Assembly: GCA_043513815.1 (NCBI GenBank)
Contig: CP121313.1
Span: 1,612,001-1,676,000, forward strand
Direction of reading: 5' to 3'
DNA: 64,000 nucleotides
Source: JANQIO01 sp043513815
Lineage (GTDB): Bacteria > Pseudomonadota > Gammaproteobacteria > Pseudomonadales > Halieaceae
Under the pieces are notes generated by a model. That model was not told the DNA's origin, did not search any database, and was given only the letters and a program-made list of their open reading frames with translations. Positions 43,589 through 53,280 of the stretch are shown here, in pieces (position 1 is the first letter of the stretch; each line of letters starts with the position of its first letter). A program made the translations under genes and the position numbers.

Positions 43589-44692
43589 ATGTCAGGCAAC
43601 AGCATAGGCAAGCTCTTCACCGTCACCAGTTTTGGCGAAAGCCATGGGCTGGCCATTGGCTGCATTGTCGATGGCTGTCCGCCCGGGTTGGCTCTGTCTG
43701 AGGAAGATATGCAGGGCGACCTGGATCGGCGCAAACCCGGCCAGTCCCGCTTTACCACCCAGCGCCGGGAATCGGACACGGTGAAAATCCTGTCTGGCGT
43801 GTTTGAAGGCAAAACCACTGGCACGGCCATCGGCTTGCTGATCGAGAACGAAGACCAGCGTTCCAAGGACTACTCGAAAATTGCCGACCGCTTCCGCCCG
43901 ATGCACGCGGATTACACCTACCAGCAAAAATACGGCGGCCGCGACTATCGCGGCGGTGGCCGCTCCTCGGCGCGGGAGACCGCCATGCGGGTTGCCGCCG
44001 GCGCCATTGCCAAAAAGTACCTGGCCACCCAGGGCATCACCATACGCGGCTACCTGGCACAGTTGGGTCCCATCAAGGCGGAGACATTGGACTGGGAGCA
44101 GGTTGAACAGAACCCGTTCTTCTGCCCGGACCCGGCCAAAGTGCCTGAGATGGAAGAGTACATGGCGGCCCTGAACAAATCCGGCGACTCCATCGGCGCC
44201 CGTATCAACGTGGTGGCCGAAGGTGTGATGCCGGGGCTGGGTGAGCCGATCTTCGACCGGCTGGATGCAGACATCGCCCACGCCATGATGAGCATCAACG
44301 CGGTCAAGGGTGTGGAGATTGGCGCCGGCTTTGAGGCAGTGGAGGCCCTGGGCAGCGAGCACCGGGACGAGCTGACCCCCGGCGGGTTTCGCACCAACAA
44401 TGCCGGTGGCGTGCTGGGCGGTATTTCCTCAGGCCAGGACATCACCGTGAGTATGGCGCTCAAGCCCACCTCAAGCATTCGCCTGCCGGGTGACAGCATT
44501 GATGTGGACGGCAAGGCGGTGGAGGTTATTACCACCGGCCGTCACGACCCCTGTGTGGGCATCCGCGCCACGCCGATTGCCGAGGCCATGCTGGCCATCG
44601 TCCTGATGGACCATCTGTTGCGCCACCGCGGCCAGAACGCAGATGTTGTGTCCCCCACGCCCTCCATCCCGGGCAGCGTGCCACTGAAATGA
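43589..44692 (+). CDS. aroC: Chorismate synthase
   Basis: It catalyses the last step of the shikimate pathway with reduced FMN. The 367 residues are full length. Family signatures are FGESHGLAIGCIVDGCPPG, GGGRSSARETAMRVAAGA and the C-terminal GRHDPCVGIRATPIAEAM. It follows prmB and is coupled to the small gene behind it. Confidence 0.97.
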   Translation: MSGNSIGKLFTVTSFGESHGLAIGCIVDGCPPGLALSEEDMQGDLDRRKPGQSRFTTQRRESDTVKILSGVFEGKTTGTAIGLLIENEDQRSKDYSKIADRFRPMHADYTYQQKYGGRDYRGGGRSSARETAMRVAAGAIAKKYLATQGITIRGYLAQLGPIKAETLDWEQVEQNPFFCPDPAKVPEMEEYMAALNKSGDSIGARINVVAEGVMPGLGEPIFDRLDADIAHAMMSINAVKGVEIGAGFEAVEALGSEHRDELTPGGFRTNNAGGVLGGISSGQDITVSMALKPTSSIRLPGDSIDVDGKAVEVITTGRHDPCVGIRATPIAEAMLAIVLMDHLLRHRGQNADVVSPTPSIPGSVPLK

Positions 44693-44934
44693 TGTTTGGC
44701 AAACAACATCGTGGGCGCCGCACCATCTTTCTGGCGGTGCTGGCAACAGTGGTTTTTGTGTGGGCGGCGATCGAGCGCTTTGACGTGCCCGCCGAGGAAA
44801 TGGCCTGGCTGCTGTTCTACTGTTTCCTGGGTGTGCTCACCACCATGGTGCTGGCGGCCCTGTGCGTGGGCCTTGTGGTGGGCGTGAAGGTGGGCGTGAA
44901 GGCGCTGCTCAGGAAGCGGGCGCCTCCAGAGTAA
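44689..44934 (+). CDS. Small hypothetical membrane protein
   Basis: The protein has 81 residues with two hydrophobic segments (about 12-26 and 38-68). Its ATG overlaps the aroC stop (ATGATG), so it is probably translated with aroC. The last 26 bases overlap the convergent ACT-domain gene. I recognise no family. Confidence 0.55.
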   Translation: MMFGKQHRGRRTIFLAVLATVVFVWAAIERFDVPAEEMAWLLFYCFLGVLTTMVLAALCVGLVVGVKVGVKALLRKRAPPE

Positions 44935-45439
44935 TATCCATATGCATTTCGTCGGCGATCTGGTCGAGGGTCTCTTCCAGTTCTTCCAGTTCGCAGTCAG
45001 CCGGCAGCACCGCCTCGACCTGGGCTTGAAACAGCATTTCCGAACTCATCGGCGCCGGGCTGACGAAGCTTTCCATGTCCACCACATTGATATTGCGTTT
45101 GCTCAGCGCAGCGGAGATTTCCCGCACCACTCCCTGGCGATCCGGGCCCAGCACTGTCAGGGTGACAATGCGCTGGTGGTCCTCCTGGGCAACCTCGGGA
45201 TCACAGGGTGTGACGCGGACGCTCATGCCCTCGGCGTGCAATGCATCCAGGGCGGCCTGCAGGGCTTCGCCGGATTCGCTGGGCAGGGAAACGCTGATCA
45301 GGCCCGCAAACTTGCCCGCCAGCTGCGACAGGCGGCTCTCCAGCCAGTTGCCGCCGTGGTCGGCCACCACCCGGGACAGGGCTTCTACCAGGCCGGGCCG
45401 GTCGTCGCCGATAAAGGTAATAATGAAAGTGCTCTGCAC
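44909..45439 (-). CDS. ACT-domain regulatory protein (GcvR-like)
   Basis: The 176-residue protein contains two ACT domains: FIGDDRPGLVEALSRVVADH near the start and VLGPDRQGVVREISAALSKR in the middle. The arrangement is that of GcvR, the repressor partner of GcvA in glycine-cleavage control. There is no gcv gene in the window. It could serve another amino-acid response. Confidence 0.82.
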   Translation of the reverse strand: MQSTFIITFIGDDRPGLVEALSRVVADHGGNWLESRLSQLAGKFAGLISVSLPSESGEALQAALDALHAEGMSVRVTPCDPEVAQEDHQRIVTLTVLGPDRQGVVREISAALSKRNINVVDMESFVSPAPMSSEMLFQAQVEAVLPADCELEELEETLDQIADEMHMDITLEAPAS

Positions 45440-45504
45440 AGCGTGTACTCCACAATTGGCGGGTCAGCACGTATATTAGCGGGCTCGCGGAGATTAGACA
45501 GCCC

Positions 45505-45744
45505 ATGGCCCAGCTTGTACAGATTCCTGTCAACCGACTCGACCCGGAAACGCTCTCGGCGTTGCTGGAGGAGTACGCCAGCCGCGACGGCACCGACTAT
45601 GGCCTGCGGGAACGCAGTCTGGAAGAAAAGACTGCGGACCTGCGGCGCCAGCTAGACGGTGGTGAACTGGCACTGGTCTACGACCTGGACAGCGAACAGT
45701 ACGACCTGTGCGATCGCGAACGGCTGGCGGAGTTGAGCCTGTGA
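45505..45744 (+). CDS. YheU family protein
   Basis: The protein has 79 residues. The family pattern is L.PETL..LLEEYASRDGTDYG followed by LEEKTADLRRQL. The function is unknown. It begins a run of five overlapping genes (TusA, EpmC, exonuclease, PdxB). Confidence 0.85.
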   Translation: MAQLVQIPVNRLDPETLSALLEEYASRDGTDYGLRERSLEEKTADLRRQLDGGELALVYDLDSEQYDLCDRERLAELSL

Positions 45745-45986
45745 GCGCGGCAGGCAATCCTGAAGCTGAACACCAGCTGGACGCCCGCGGGCTCTACTGC
45801 CCGGAGCCCGTGATGCTGCTGCACAAGGCGGTGCGTGACATGCAGGTGGGCGAGCTGTTGGCGGTGCAGGCGACCGACCCCTCTACCCAGCGTGATATTC
45901 CGCGCTTTTGCACCTTTCTGGGCCACGAGCTGGTCGAGGAGCGGGAAGAGGGCGACGAGTTTCACTACCTGATCCGTAAATCGTGA
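45741..45986 (+). CDS. tusA: TusA-family sulfurtransferase
   Basis: The 81-residue protein has the TusA motif LDARGLYCPEPVMLLHKA with the persulfide-carrying Cys. It acts in sulfur relay (2-thiouridine in tRNA) in relatives. The GTG at 45741 overlaps the YheU stop by GTGA. The start fits the family N-terminus. Confidence 0.9.
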   Translation: MSAAGNPEAEHQLDARGLYCPEPVMLLHKAVRDMQVGELLAVQATDPSTQRDIPRFCTFLGHELVEEREEGDEFHYLIRKS

Positions 45987-46525
45987 ATCAGGCCTGCCGC
46001 ATTGAACAGGCCTTCGCGGACTGTTTCTACGACGATTACCGCACCCGGCTGCAGGGCGGCGCGGCCGAGCCCCTTTACCGCCCCGGCGGTGACGGCGACG
46101 CGGTCATCTATTACCGCGAGGACTTTGCCGCCAGTGCCCTGCACGAGGTGGCGCACTGGTGTATCGCCGGGGACGGCCGGCGGCAGTTGGAGGACTACGG
46201 CTACTGGTATGCGCCGGATGGTCGCAACCTGGAACAGCAGCGTGCTTTCGAGTTGGTGGAGGTGCGGCCCCAGGCAGTGGAATGGCACCTGGCCCTGGCA
46301 GCGGGCGTTCCGTTCCAGGTCAGTGTCGATAACCTGGATGCGCCGGCAGGCGAGGGTGACACCTTTGCGTTTGCGGTGCGCGACCAGGCGCGGCGTTTCT
46401 GCAGGCAGCCGCTGCCCGCTCGTGCTGCAGAATTTCGCGCTGCGCTGGCGCGCCACTTTCGGGGCATTGCAGCTCCCACGCCGGGCCAGTTTCGGCTTCC
46501 CATTGATGAGGCTATCGGGCCGTGA
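45983..46525 (+). CDS. epmC: Elongation factor P hydroxylase
   Basis: It hydroxylates the beta-lysylated lysine of EF-P in relatives. The 180-residue protein has the family motif ALHEVAHWCIAGDGRRQLEDYG with likely metal His and Glu, and HLALAAGVPFQVSVDNL later. GTG 45983 overlaps the tusA stop by GTGA. The partners EpmA and EpmB are not in this window. Confidence 0.88.
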   Translation: MNQACRIEQAFADCFYDDYRTRLQGGAAEPLYRPGGDGDAVIYYREDFAASALHEVAHWCIAGDGRRQLEDYGYWYAPDGRNLEQQRAFELVEVRPQAVEWHLALAAGVPFQVSVDNLDAPAGEGDTFAFAVRDQARRFCRQPLPARAAEFRAALARHFRGIAAPTPGQFRLPIDEAIGP

Positions 46526-47421
46526 CCGCACCGGTGCTGCTGGTGGACGCCAGCATCTATATTTTCCGGGCCTATTTTTCGCTGCCCGAGCGCTGGCACA
46601 GCCCTGAGGGTTATCCACTGAACGCGGTGTACGGCTACACCAGCTTCCTGGTGGAACTGCTGGAACAGTTGCCCGGGGATACCGTGCTGGCCGCTGCCTT
46701 TGATCAAAGCCTGGGCAGCTGTTTCCGCAACGAACTGTACCCGGATTACAAGGCCAGCCGTGAACTGCCCGATGAAGCGCTGGCCTATCAGCTACAGGCC
46801 TGCCGCGAGGTCACCGAGGCCCTGGGGATTCCCTGTCTGGGCGGGGAGCGTTTCGAGGCCGATGACTATATCGCCACGCTGTCGGTGCTGGGTCGCGATG
46901 CGGGACGGCCGGTCACTGTGGTGACCCGCGACAAGGATCTGGGCCAGTTGCTGCAGACGGAGAACGACAGGCTCTGGGATTTTGCCGCTGGCACCTACCT
47001 GGATGCGGCGGGCTTCCGTGAGCGGTTTGGCGTCGGCCCCGCGCAGTTCCCGGACTACCAGGGACTGGTCGGCGACGCGATTGACGATATTCCGGGGGTA
47101 CCGTCCATCGGCGCCAAATCCGGGGCGAAGCTGATCGACGCCTTCGGCGATCTTGAAACCCTGGAAACCCATCGCGATGCACTGGACGGTCTCGGACTTC
47201 GCGGCGCGGCGCGCATCAGCCAGGCGCTGGAGGCGCACTGGGACCAGGCGCTGCTGTCCCGTGAGCTGGCGCGCCTGGACTGCGCCGTGCCCGATGTCGA
47301 GCTGCCAGAGCCGTTTGTTCTCGATCCCGGGCATATCGAACGCACCGGGGACTACCTCAACGAGATAGCACTCAGCGGCGCCGTCATCGGCCGGCTTCAG
47401 CGGCTGGGGGCGGCGTCATGA
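46522..47421 (+). CDS. 5'-3' exonuclease / flap endonuclease-like protein (Xni/ExoIX type)
   Basis: The 299-residue protein has the N-terminal nuclease fold (LLVDASIYIFRAYF), the acidic metal-site regions FEADDYIATL and VTRDKDLGQLL, and the helix-hairpin-helix GDAIDDIPGVPSIGAKSG. This is the stand-alone PolA-5'-nuclease type. GTG 46522 overlaps the epmC stop by GTGA. Confidence 0.88.
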   Translation: MTAPVLLVDASIYIFRAYFSLPERWHSPEGYPLNAVYGYTSFLVELLEQLPGDTVLAAAFDQSLGSCFRNELYPDYKASRELPDEALAYQLQACREVTEALGIPCLGGERFEADDYIATLSVLGRDAGRPVTVVTRDKDLGQLLQTENDRLWDFAAGTYLDAAGFRERFGVGPAQFPDYQGLVGDAIDDIPGVPSIGAKSGAKLIDAFGDLETLETHRDALDGLGLRGAARISQALEAHWDQALLSRELARLDCAVPDVELPEPFVLDPGHIERTGDYLNEIALSGAVIGRLQRLGAAS

Positions 47422-48524
47422 AATTGCTGGTCGATCGCAACATCACGGGGGTGGAGATGCTCGCCGACCTCGGCGAGGTGGAACGTTTTGATGGGCGCAC
47501 CCTGGTGGCCGCCGACCTGGCGGGGGCAGACGCACTGCTGGTGCGTTCAGTCACCCGGGTGGATGATGCCCTGCTGGAGGGCTCAGCACTGGGCTTTGTG
47601 GGTACCGCTACCAGCGGCATCGACCACGTCGATCGCGCCGCCCTTGCCGCTCGCGATATCGCCTTCCATTATGCCCCGGGTTCGAATGCGGACTCCGTGG
47701 TCGACTATGTGCTCAGTGCCCTGTGCCTGCACCCGGACCGTTTCGCCCGTCTGCTGGGCGGGGAGCCACTGGGCATTGTCGGTTACGGACATATTGGCAA
47801 GAGACTGCATCAGCGCCTGGCCCGGCTGGGTATTCGCTGTGTCGCCTACGATCCCTGGCTGGAGGGCCTGGAGGCGCTGACCGACCTTGACGGCCTGCTG
47901 TCCTGCCCGGTGATCTGTCTGCACGCGGCCCTGACCCGTGAAGCACCCTGGCCCAGTGAGCATATGCTGGCGGTGGGACAGCTGGCGTCATTGCCCGATC
48001 AGGCGCTGTTGATCAATGCTGGCCGCGGGGAATTGATTGCGACCGGCGCATTGCTGGCCCTGGCCGAACAACGCCCGGACATCCGCCTGGTACTGGATGT
48101 GTGGGAAGGCGAGCCGAGGGTCGATGAACAGCTGCTGGCGCATTGCCGCTATGGCAGTGCCCATATTGCCGGCTACAGCGCTGACGGCAAACTGCGAGCC
48201 ACCACCATGCTCGCCAGGGCCCTGTGTAGCGCGCTGTCGCTGGAGCATACGCCGGCGGCGGCAGGTCTGCCGGTGGTGCCCGTGACTGTGCCACCGGCGC
48301 TGGTCGGGTTGGAACTGATCAACTGGCTGGTCAAACAGGTCTATGACCTGCGCGAAGACGATACCCTGCTGCGCGGTGCACTGCCCGACGGCTTTGATCA
48401 GCTGCGCAAGAACTACCGCACCCGGCGGGAACTGGGCGCGCTGGAAGTGACCAACCTCAATGCACTCACTACTGAGGCGCGCGCTCTGTGTGAGGCGCTG
48501 CTTGATTATGAACCGATCGCCTGA
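47418..48524 (+). CDS. pdxB: Erythronate-4-phosphate dehydrogenase
   Basis: It oxidises 4-phospho-D-erythronate in pyridoxal-phosphate synthesis. The 368-residue protein has the N-terminal D-2-hydroxyacid dehydrogenase fold (MKLLVDRNITGVEML), the NAD motif GIVGYGHIGKRL and a C-terminal ~80-residue PdxB-specific dimerisation domain. It overlaps the exonuclease gene by ATGA. Confidence 0.94.
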   Translation: MKLLVDRNITGVEMLADLGEVERFDGRTLVAADLAGADALLVRSVTRVDDALLEGSALGFVGTATSGIDHVDRAALAARDIAFHYAPGSNADSVVDYVLSALCLHPDRFARLLGGEPLGIVGYGHIGKRLHQRLARLGIRCVAYDPWLEGLEALTDLDGLLSCPVICLHAALTREAPWPSEHMLAVGQLASLPDQALLINAGRGELIATGALLALAEQRPDIRLVLDVWEGEPRVDEQLLAHCRYGSAHIAGYSADGKLRATTMLARALCSALSLEHTPAAAGLPVVPVTVPPALVGLELINWLVKQVYDLREDDTLLRGALPDGFDQLRKNYRTRRELGALEVTNLNALTTEARALCEALLDYEPIA

Positions 48525-48539
48525 AGGCCGGGACCGGCC

Positions 48540-49673
48540 ATGTTGAAAATCGGCTTGCTGGTAAACCCCTTCGCAGGTATCGGCGGCCCCGTCGGCCTCA
48601 AGGGCAGTGATGGAGCGGAGATTCGTGACGAGGCCCTGCGACGGGGTGCCCGGCCACGCGCCGTTGAACGCGCCCACCGGGCGCTGGTGAACCTGACCGC
48701 CGATGAGGTCGAGGTCGTTTGCTGGGAAGGCGCCATGGGCAGCGACGCCCTGGTCGGGCTGGATCTGGCCTGGCATGCCTGCGGCAAACCTGACAGTGAT
48801 CTCACTACGGCTGCCGATACGGCCCGCGCCGCGAAGTCCATTGCCGCCGAACAGCCCGACATTCTGGTATTCGCCGGCGGCGACGGCACAGCCCGGGATA
48901 TTCTCGACGCGGTCGGCGACCAGGTGGCGGCGCTGGGCATTCCCAGCGGCGTGAAGATGCACTCGGCGGTGTACGCCGTGTCACCGGAGGCGGCGGGCGA
49001 ATTGCTCAAGCGCCTGGCGGCGGCGGGGCTGGTCAATGTGGAGCTGCGGGAAGTACGGGACATCGATGAAGACGCCTTTCGGAAAGGGGTGGTCAAGACC
49101 CGCTTCTACGGTGAGCTCCTGACCCCGGAGGAGGGCCACTTCCTGCAGCGCACCAAGGTGGCCGGGGTAGAGTCCGGAGAGCTGGTGGCCGAAGACATCG
49201 CTGCTGATATCGTCGAGTCTCTGCTGCCGGGACGTATTTATTTGATCGGCCCGGGCAGTACCACTGCGGCGATCATGGCCGAGCTGGGACTACCCAATAC
49301 GCTGCTGGGGGTGGATGCGATTTGCGACGGTAAAGTGTTGCTCAATGATGCCGGCGAAGCCGAGCTGCTGGCGTTGCTGGAGCAGGAACAGAAACCGGCC
49401 GAGATCATTGTTACGGCGATCGGCGGCCAGGGACACGTGTTCGGTCGCGGCAACCAGCAGTTCAGCCCCGCGGTGCTGCGCGCCGTCGGCCTGGACAACA
49501 TCACCATCGTGGCGGGCAAAGGCAAGATCAAGGGTCTGGAAGGGGAGCCGCTGCTGGTCGACACCAATGATCCGGCTCTGGATGCCCAATTCTCTGGTTA
49601 CCGCAAGGTGGTAACCGGCTACCATGATGCCATTCTCTACCCGGTGGCGACGCTGCCGGGCCTCGAAAACTGA
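48540..49673 (+). CDS. ATP-NAD kinase family protein
   Basis: The 377-residue protein has the NAD-kinase signature VFAGGDGTARDILDAVG and IPSGVKMHSAVYAVSPEAAG, plus a longer C-terminal part than the usual ~295-residue NadK. It resembles the AcoX/NAD-kinase-like subgroup rather than NadK itself. The substrate is uncertain. It is coupled to the next gene by TGATG. Confidence 0.8.
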   Translation: MLKIGLLVNPFAGIGGPVGLKGSDGAEIRDEALRRGARPRAVERAHRALVNLTADEVEVVCWEGAMGSDALVGLDLAWHACGKPDSDLTTAADTARAAKSIAAEQPDILVFAGGDGTARDILDAVGDQVAALGIPSGVKMHSAVYAVSPEAAGELLKRLAAAGLVNVELREVRDIDEDAFRKGVVKTRFYGELLTPEEGHFLQRTKVAGVESGELVAEDIAADIVESLLPGRIYLIGPGSTTAAIMAELGLPNTLLGVDAICDGKVLLNDAGEAELLALLEQEQKPAEIIVTAIGGQGHVFGRGNQQFSPAVLRAVGLDNITIVAGKGKIKGLEGEPLLVDTNDPALDAQFSGYRKVVTGYHDAILYPVATLPGLEN

Positions 49674-52129
49674 TGACCGGGAGGGATACCGTGCAAACCG
49701 TAACAAGGATACTGGCGCTGATCGCCATAGGAGTGCTGCTGGGTGCCTGTACACAGGAACCGGACGGCGCCGGCAAGGACCAGAGCTTTGTAGGCATTGT
49801 CGCTGCCGCTGAGCAGCGCGAGGGCTTCTACAACCTGTACTGGCATGCCGGCGACGGCAAGCTGTATCTGGAAATTGACGATTTCGATAAGCCTTTCCTG
49901 TACGTCTCCTGGCTGGCGCGCGGCGTGGGTTCCAACGACCTGGGCCTGGACCGCGGCCAACTGGGTGACACACGGGTCGCCCGTTTCCAGCGGGTCGGTC
50001 CGCGGGTGCTGCTGGCGCAGGATAACCTCGCTTACCGGGCGGAGTCCGATGACCTCGACGAGCGCGCCGCGGTACAGCAGTCCTTTGCCTTTTCGGTGCT
50101 GGGCGGTTTTGATATCGCCGCCGAGGCCGAAGACGGTCGCGTGCTGGTAGATGCCACGGCCTTTTTCCTGCGCGATGCCCACGGCGTCGCTGATCGGCTC
50201 AAGGCGCGGGAGGAGGGCGACTACAAGGCGGCGCCGGACCTGTCCAGTATTTACCTGGCGAATACCAAAGCCTTTCCGGACAACACCGAAGTCGAGGCGA
50301 TCGTCACCCTGACCGGCAAGCCCACTGGCCAGTTCCTGCCGACCGTGGTGCCGGACCCGACCCAGCTGTCGGTGCATATTCGTCACTCGCTGGTGCGCCT
50401 GCCGGACGACGGCTATACGCCGGTCCCCTACGAGCCGCGCTCGGGCTATTTTGACCCCGCCTTCTTCGGCCAGTTTGCCGACTACGCCACGCCGATCCAC
50501 GAGCCACTGCAGCGGGCCTGGCTGCCGCGCCATCGGTTGGCGAAAAAAGATCCCGCCGCCGCCATGAGCGAGCCGGTGGAACCCATAGTCTACTACCTGG
50601 ATCGCGGTGCGCCCGAGCCGGTGCGATCTGCGCTGCTGGAAGGCGCGCGCTGGTGGAACCAGGCCTTCGAGGCGGCGGGTTACCAGGATGCATTCCGGGT
50701 TGAAGTGCTGCCGGAAGGCGCGGACCCCATGGACGTGCGCTACAACATCATTCAATGGGTGCATCGCGCAACCCGCGGCTGGTCCTATGGTGCCTCGGTG
50801 CGTGATCCGCGCAGCGGGGAAATCATCAAGGGCCACGTCACGCTCGGATCCCTGCGGGTACGCCAGGATTACCTGCTGGGGGAAGGCCTGCTGCAGCCCT
50901 ACGGTAATGACGACCGCAGTGCTGAGGTTGAAGCTTTTGCCCTGGCGCGCTTGCGCCAGCTCTCTGCCCACGAGGTGGGTCACACCCTGGGCATCGCCCA
51001 CAACTTCGCGGCCAGTGTGAATGATCGCGCCTCGGTCATGGATTACCCGCACCCGCTGCTGAAACTGGACGCCAACGGAGAGGTCGATATCAGCGACGCC
51101 TACGATGTCGGTATCGGCGAATGGGACAAACGCGTAGTGCTGTATGGCTACCAGGATTTCCCGGCCGGTGAAGATTCACAGGCCGGTCGCGCGGCGATTC
51201 TCGCCGCGACGCTGGATTTGGGCCTGCACAACGTGGCCGATGCCGATGCACGCAGCGTCGGTTCGGCGCACCCCTATGGCAGCCTGTGGGACAACGGTGC
51301 CAATGCCATGGATGAGCTGGACAATCTGGCCGCAGTCCGACGTGCGGTGCTGGATCGCTTTTCCGATGCCGTCATCCGGGAAGGACGCCCGTGGGCCCAG
51401 ATCGAGGAAGCGCTGGTGCCCATGTATCTGCTGCACCGCTACCAGGTGCGGGCGGTGGGCAAGTACCTCGGAGGCCAGTACTTCAACTACGCACTGCGAG
51501 GTGACGGCCTGATGCCCACCGAGCCGGTGCCGGCAGATCAGCAGCAGCGCGCGCTGGAACTGTTGTTGGATACGCTGTCCGTGGATTTCCTGGCGCTGAG
51601 CCCGGAGCTGGTGCGCCAGATTCCACCCCGGCCGCCGGGTTTTGCCGCCACCCGAGAGCTGTTTGATCGCAGCACCGGCTCGGTGTTTGACCCCATTGCA
51701 GCGGCCGAGGCCTCGGCACAATTAACGCTGGAGGTGCTCTTGAATCCGCAGCGGGCCGCCCGCATGAACCGGATGTCAGAACAGGCGGCGCCGGGCTTTA
51801 TGGAGGTGCTCGAACCCTTGTTGGCGCGCACCTGGCTCAAGCCGCCCGAGAGCGAGCTCACTGCGCTTGAGCGCGCGGTCAATGAGCAGGTGCTGGCAGG
51901 CTTGCTGTCGCTGTCCCGGGACCCGGACGCCACTATGCACGTGCGCGCCCAGGCCAGTTGGGCCCTGCAGGAACTCCTGCCGCTGGCGCAGTACCGCGGT
52001 TCGGATCTCAACCGGCGAGCGCATTACCTGGCAGCGAAGCAGTTGATCGAACAGGCCATGGAAGCGCCGCCACCGGAGGACCGGAAGGCACCGAAGCCGC
52101 CGCCGGGTTCACCGATCGGGCTGGAGTAG
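49673..52129 (+). CDS. Large exported zinc metalloprotease (DUF5117/DUF5118 type)
   Basis: The 818-residue protein has a lipoprotein leader (ILALIAIGVLLGAC). The active site is HEVGHTLGIAHNFAAS with three zinc-ligand His, as in metzincins, and the Met-turn region follows (SVMDYPHP). This matches the DUF5117-peptidase-DUF5118 family of exported proteases. Start ATG 49673 overlaps the upstream stop. The substrate is unknown. Confidence 0.87.
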   Translation: MTGRDTVQTVTRILALIAIGVLLGACTQEPDGAGKDQSFVGIVAAAEQREGFYNLYWHAGDGKLYLEIDDFDKPFLYVSWLARGVGSNDLGLDRGQLGDTRVARFQRVGPRVLLAQDNLAYRAESDDLDERAAVQQSFAFSVLGGFDIAAEAEDGRVLVDATAFFLRDAHGVADRLKAREEGDYKAAPDLSSIYLANTKAFPDNTEVEAIVTLTGKPTGQFLPTVVPDPTQLSVHIRHSLVRLPDDGYTPVPYEPRSGYFDPAFFGQFADYATPIHEPLQRAWLPRHRLAKKDPAAAMSEPVEPIVYYLDRGAPEPVRSALLEGARWWNQAFEAAGYQDAFRVEVLPEGADPMDVRYNIIQWVHRATRGWSYGASVRDPRSGEIIKGHVTLGSLRVRQDYLLGEGLLQPYGNDDRSAEVEAFALARLRQLSAHEVGHTLGIAHNFAASVNDRASVMDYPHPLLKLDANGEVDISDAYDVGIGEWDKRVVLYGYQDFPAGEDSQAGRAAILAATLDLGLHNVADADARSVGSAHPYGSLWDNGANAMDELDNLAAVRRAVLDRFSDAVIREGRPWAQIEEALVPMYLLHRYQVRAVGKYLGGQYFNYALRGDGLMPTEPVPADQQQRALELLLDTLSVDFLALSPELVRQIPPRPPGFAATRELFDRSTGSVFDPIAAAEASAQLTLEVLLNPQRAARMNRMSEQAAPGFMEVLEPLLARTWLKPPESELTALERAVNEQVLAGLLSLSRDPDATMHVRAQASWALQELLPLAQYRGSDLNRRAHYLAAKQLIEQAMEAPPPEDRKAPKPPPGSPIGLE

Positions 52130-52142
52130 GGTTGTCTGGCCG

Positions 52143-52586
52143 CTATTTGTCCAGCAGGTAGTGCATCACCTGCTGGATGATGATGGAGGAGCCCTCGCGC
52201 AGGGCGCGACGTACCTGGGTGATGTTGGTCTGGGAGCGTTCCATGACTGAAGGCGGCAGGCCATCGTCGATTTCATCGTCGGGAATGCCCAGTTCCAGCT
52301 CCGAGCGGGATGCCAGCAGCAGGAAGCCGCGCTGGGTCAGCACGGCCTGGTCGAGGGCTTCCTCGCGAATGGTCTCGGTAAACGTCAGGTAGCCCGCTTC
52401 GCCCATCCAGGCCATTGCGCTGAAGCAGGCCTGGTGGCGCTCGGAATGAAGCCCGAACTCATCGGGGGTATCCGGGCCACAGATGTCGTCCACGTAGAGC
52501 ACGGTTTTACGTGGGAACGTCGAGTACAGGCGCAGGAAGATCAGCGCGCAGTCGCGATAGAAGTCGTCAATGTGCAGGTCGGCCAT
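52143..52586 (-). CDS. Hypothetical acidic protein
   Basis: The protein has 147 residues, mostly helical, with no membrane segment: FYRDCALIFLRLYSTFPRK near the start and ELELGIPDDEIDDGL near the end. I do not recognise the family. It is convergent with the metalloprotease gene and divergent from msrB. Confidence 0.6.
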   Translation of the reverse strand: MADLHIDDFYRDCALIFLRLYSTFPRKTVLYVDDICGPDTPDEFGLHSERHQACFSAMAWMGEAGYLTFTETIREEALDQAVLTQRGFLLLASRSELELGIPDDEIDDGLPPSVMERSQTNITQVRRALREGSSIIIQQVMHYLLDK

Positions 52587-52660
52587 GGTCTGTGGGGCGC
52601 TTGGTGACTAAGCTTTTTTCATTGGTAATTTTTCATTGTTGAGCGAGGAGTGTACAGCAC

Positions 52661-53059
52661 ATGAGCAAAGATCTAGAAGACAACGAGTACTGGCGCGACA
52701 AGCTCACGCCAGAGGAATACCACATTACCCGAGAGAAGGGCACTGAGCGTGCCTTTAGCGGTGAGTACTGGAACACCAAAGACGTGGGCGCCTACCAGTG
52801 CCGCTGCTGCGGGGAAACCCTGTTCCTGTCGGACAGCAAGTACGACTCGGGCTGCGGCTGGCCCAGCTTTTTCAAGCCCGCAGAGGGCGAGAAGATCCGC
52901 GAGGAGCGGGACACCTCGCATGGCATGATTCGCACCGAGGTGATGTGTGACAAGTGTGGCGCCCATCTGGGCCACGTGTTTGAAGACGGCCCCCAGGATG
53001 AAACCGGGCTGCGCTACTGCATCAACTCGGCATCCATCAAGCTGGAGAAGAGCGACTAG
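52661..53059 (+). CDS. msrB: Peptide-methionine (R)-S-oxide reductase
   Basis: It repairs methionine-R-sulfoxide in proteins. The 132-residue protein has both zinc CxxC pairs (CRCCG and CDKCG), the catalytic Cys in RYCINSASI and the motif SGCGWPSFFKP. The length and ATG 52661 fit the family. Confidence 0.96.
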   Translation: MSKDLEDNEYWRDKLTPEEYHITREKGTERAFSGEYWNTKDVGAYQCRCCGETLFLSDSKYDSGCGWPSFFKPAEGEKIREERDTSHGMIRTEVMCDKCGAHLGHVFEDGPQDETGLRYCINSASIKLEKSD

Positions 53060-53224
53060 CCCGCCTATTACACCCGTACGCTGACCCATCGGTAGCGCAG
53101 GCTTTTGTAACAGGGTGACGGTCAATCCACTGTCCGTCGGTGCATTTTGCTACCGATGCCGCTTGCCTGTATCTCGGGGGTTCTCGCACGCCCTGGACGC
53201 GCATGCTCCCTCCCGTCCCGAGCA

Positions 53225-53250
53225 CGCCCAGGGCGCACGAACCCTGGGCG
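53225..53250. terminator. Stem-loop between convergent msrB and phoD
   Basis: A perfect 9-bp stem, CGCCCAGGG with CCCTGGGCG, has an eight-base loop. It lies between two genes running toward each other and may act in both directions; there is no T-run. Confidence 0.5.
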
Positions 53251-53280
53251 AGCTATCAGGCAGCGGGTGCAATTTGCGGG

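Noticed and set aside
48506..51052. Long minus-strand frames opposite the NAD-kinase-like and metalloprotease genes
   Set aside because: The plus-strand genes have clear domain motifs and these reverse frames do not.
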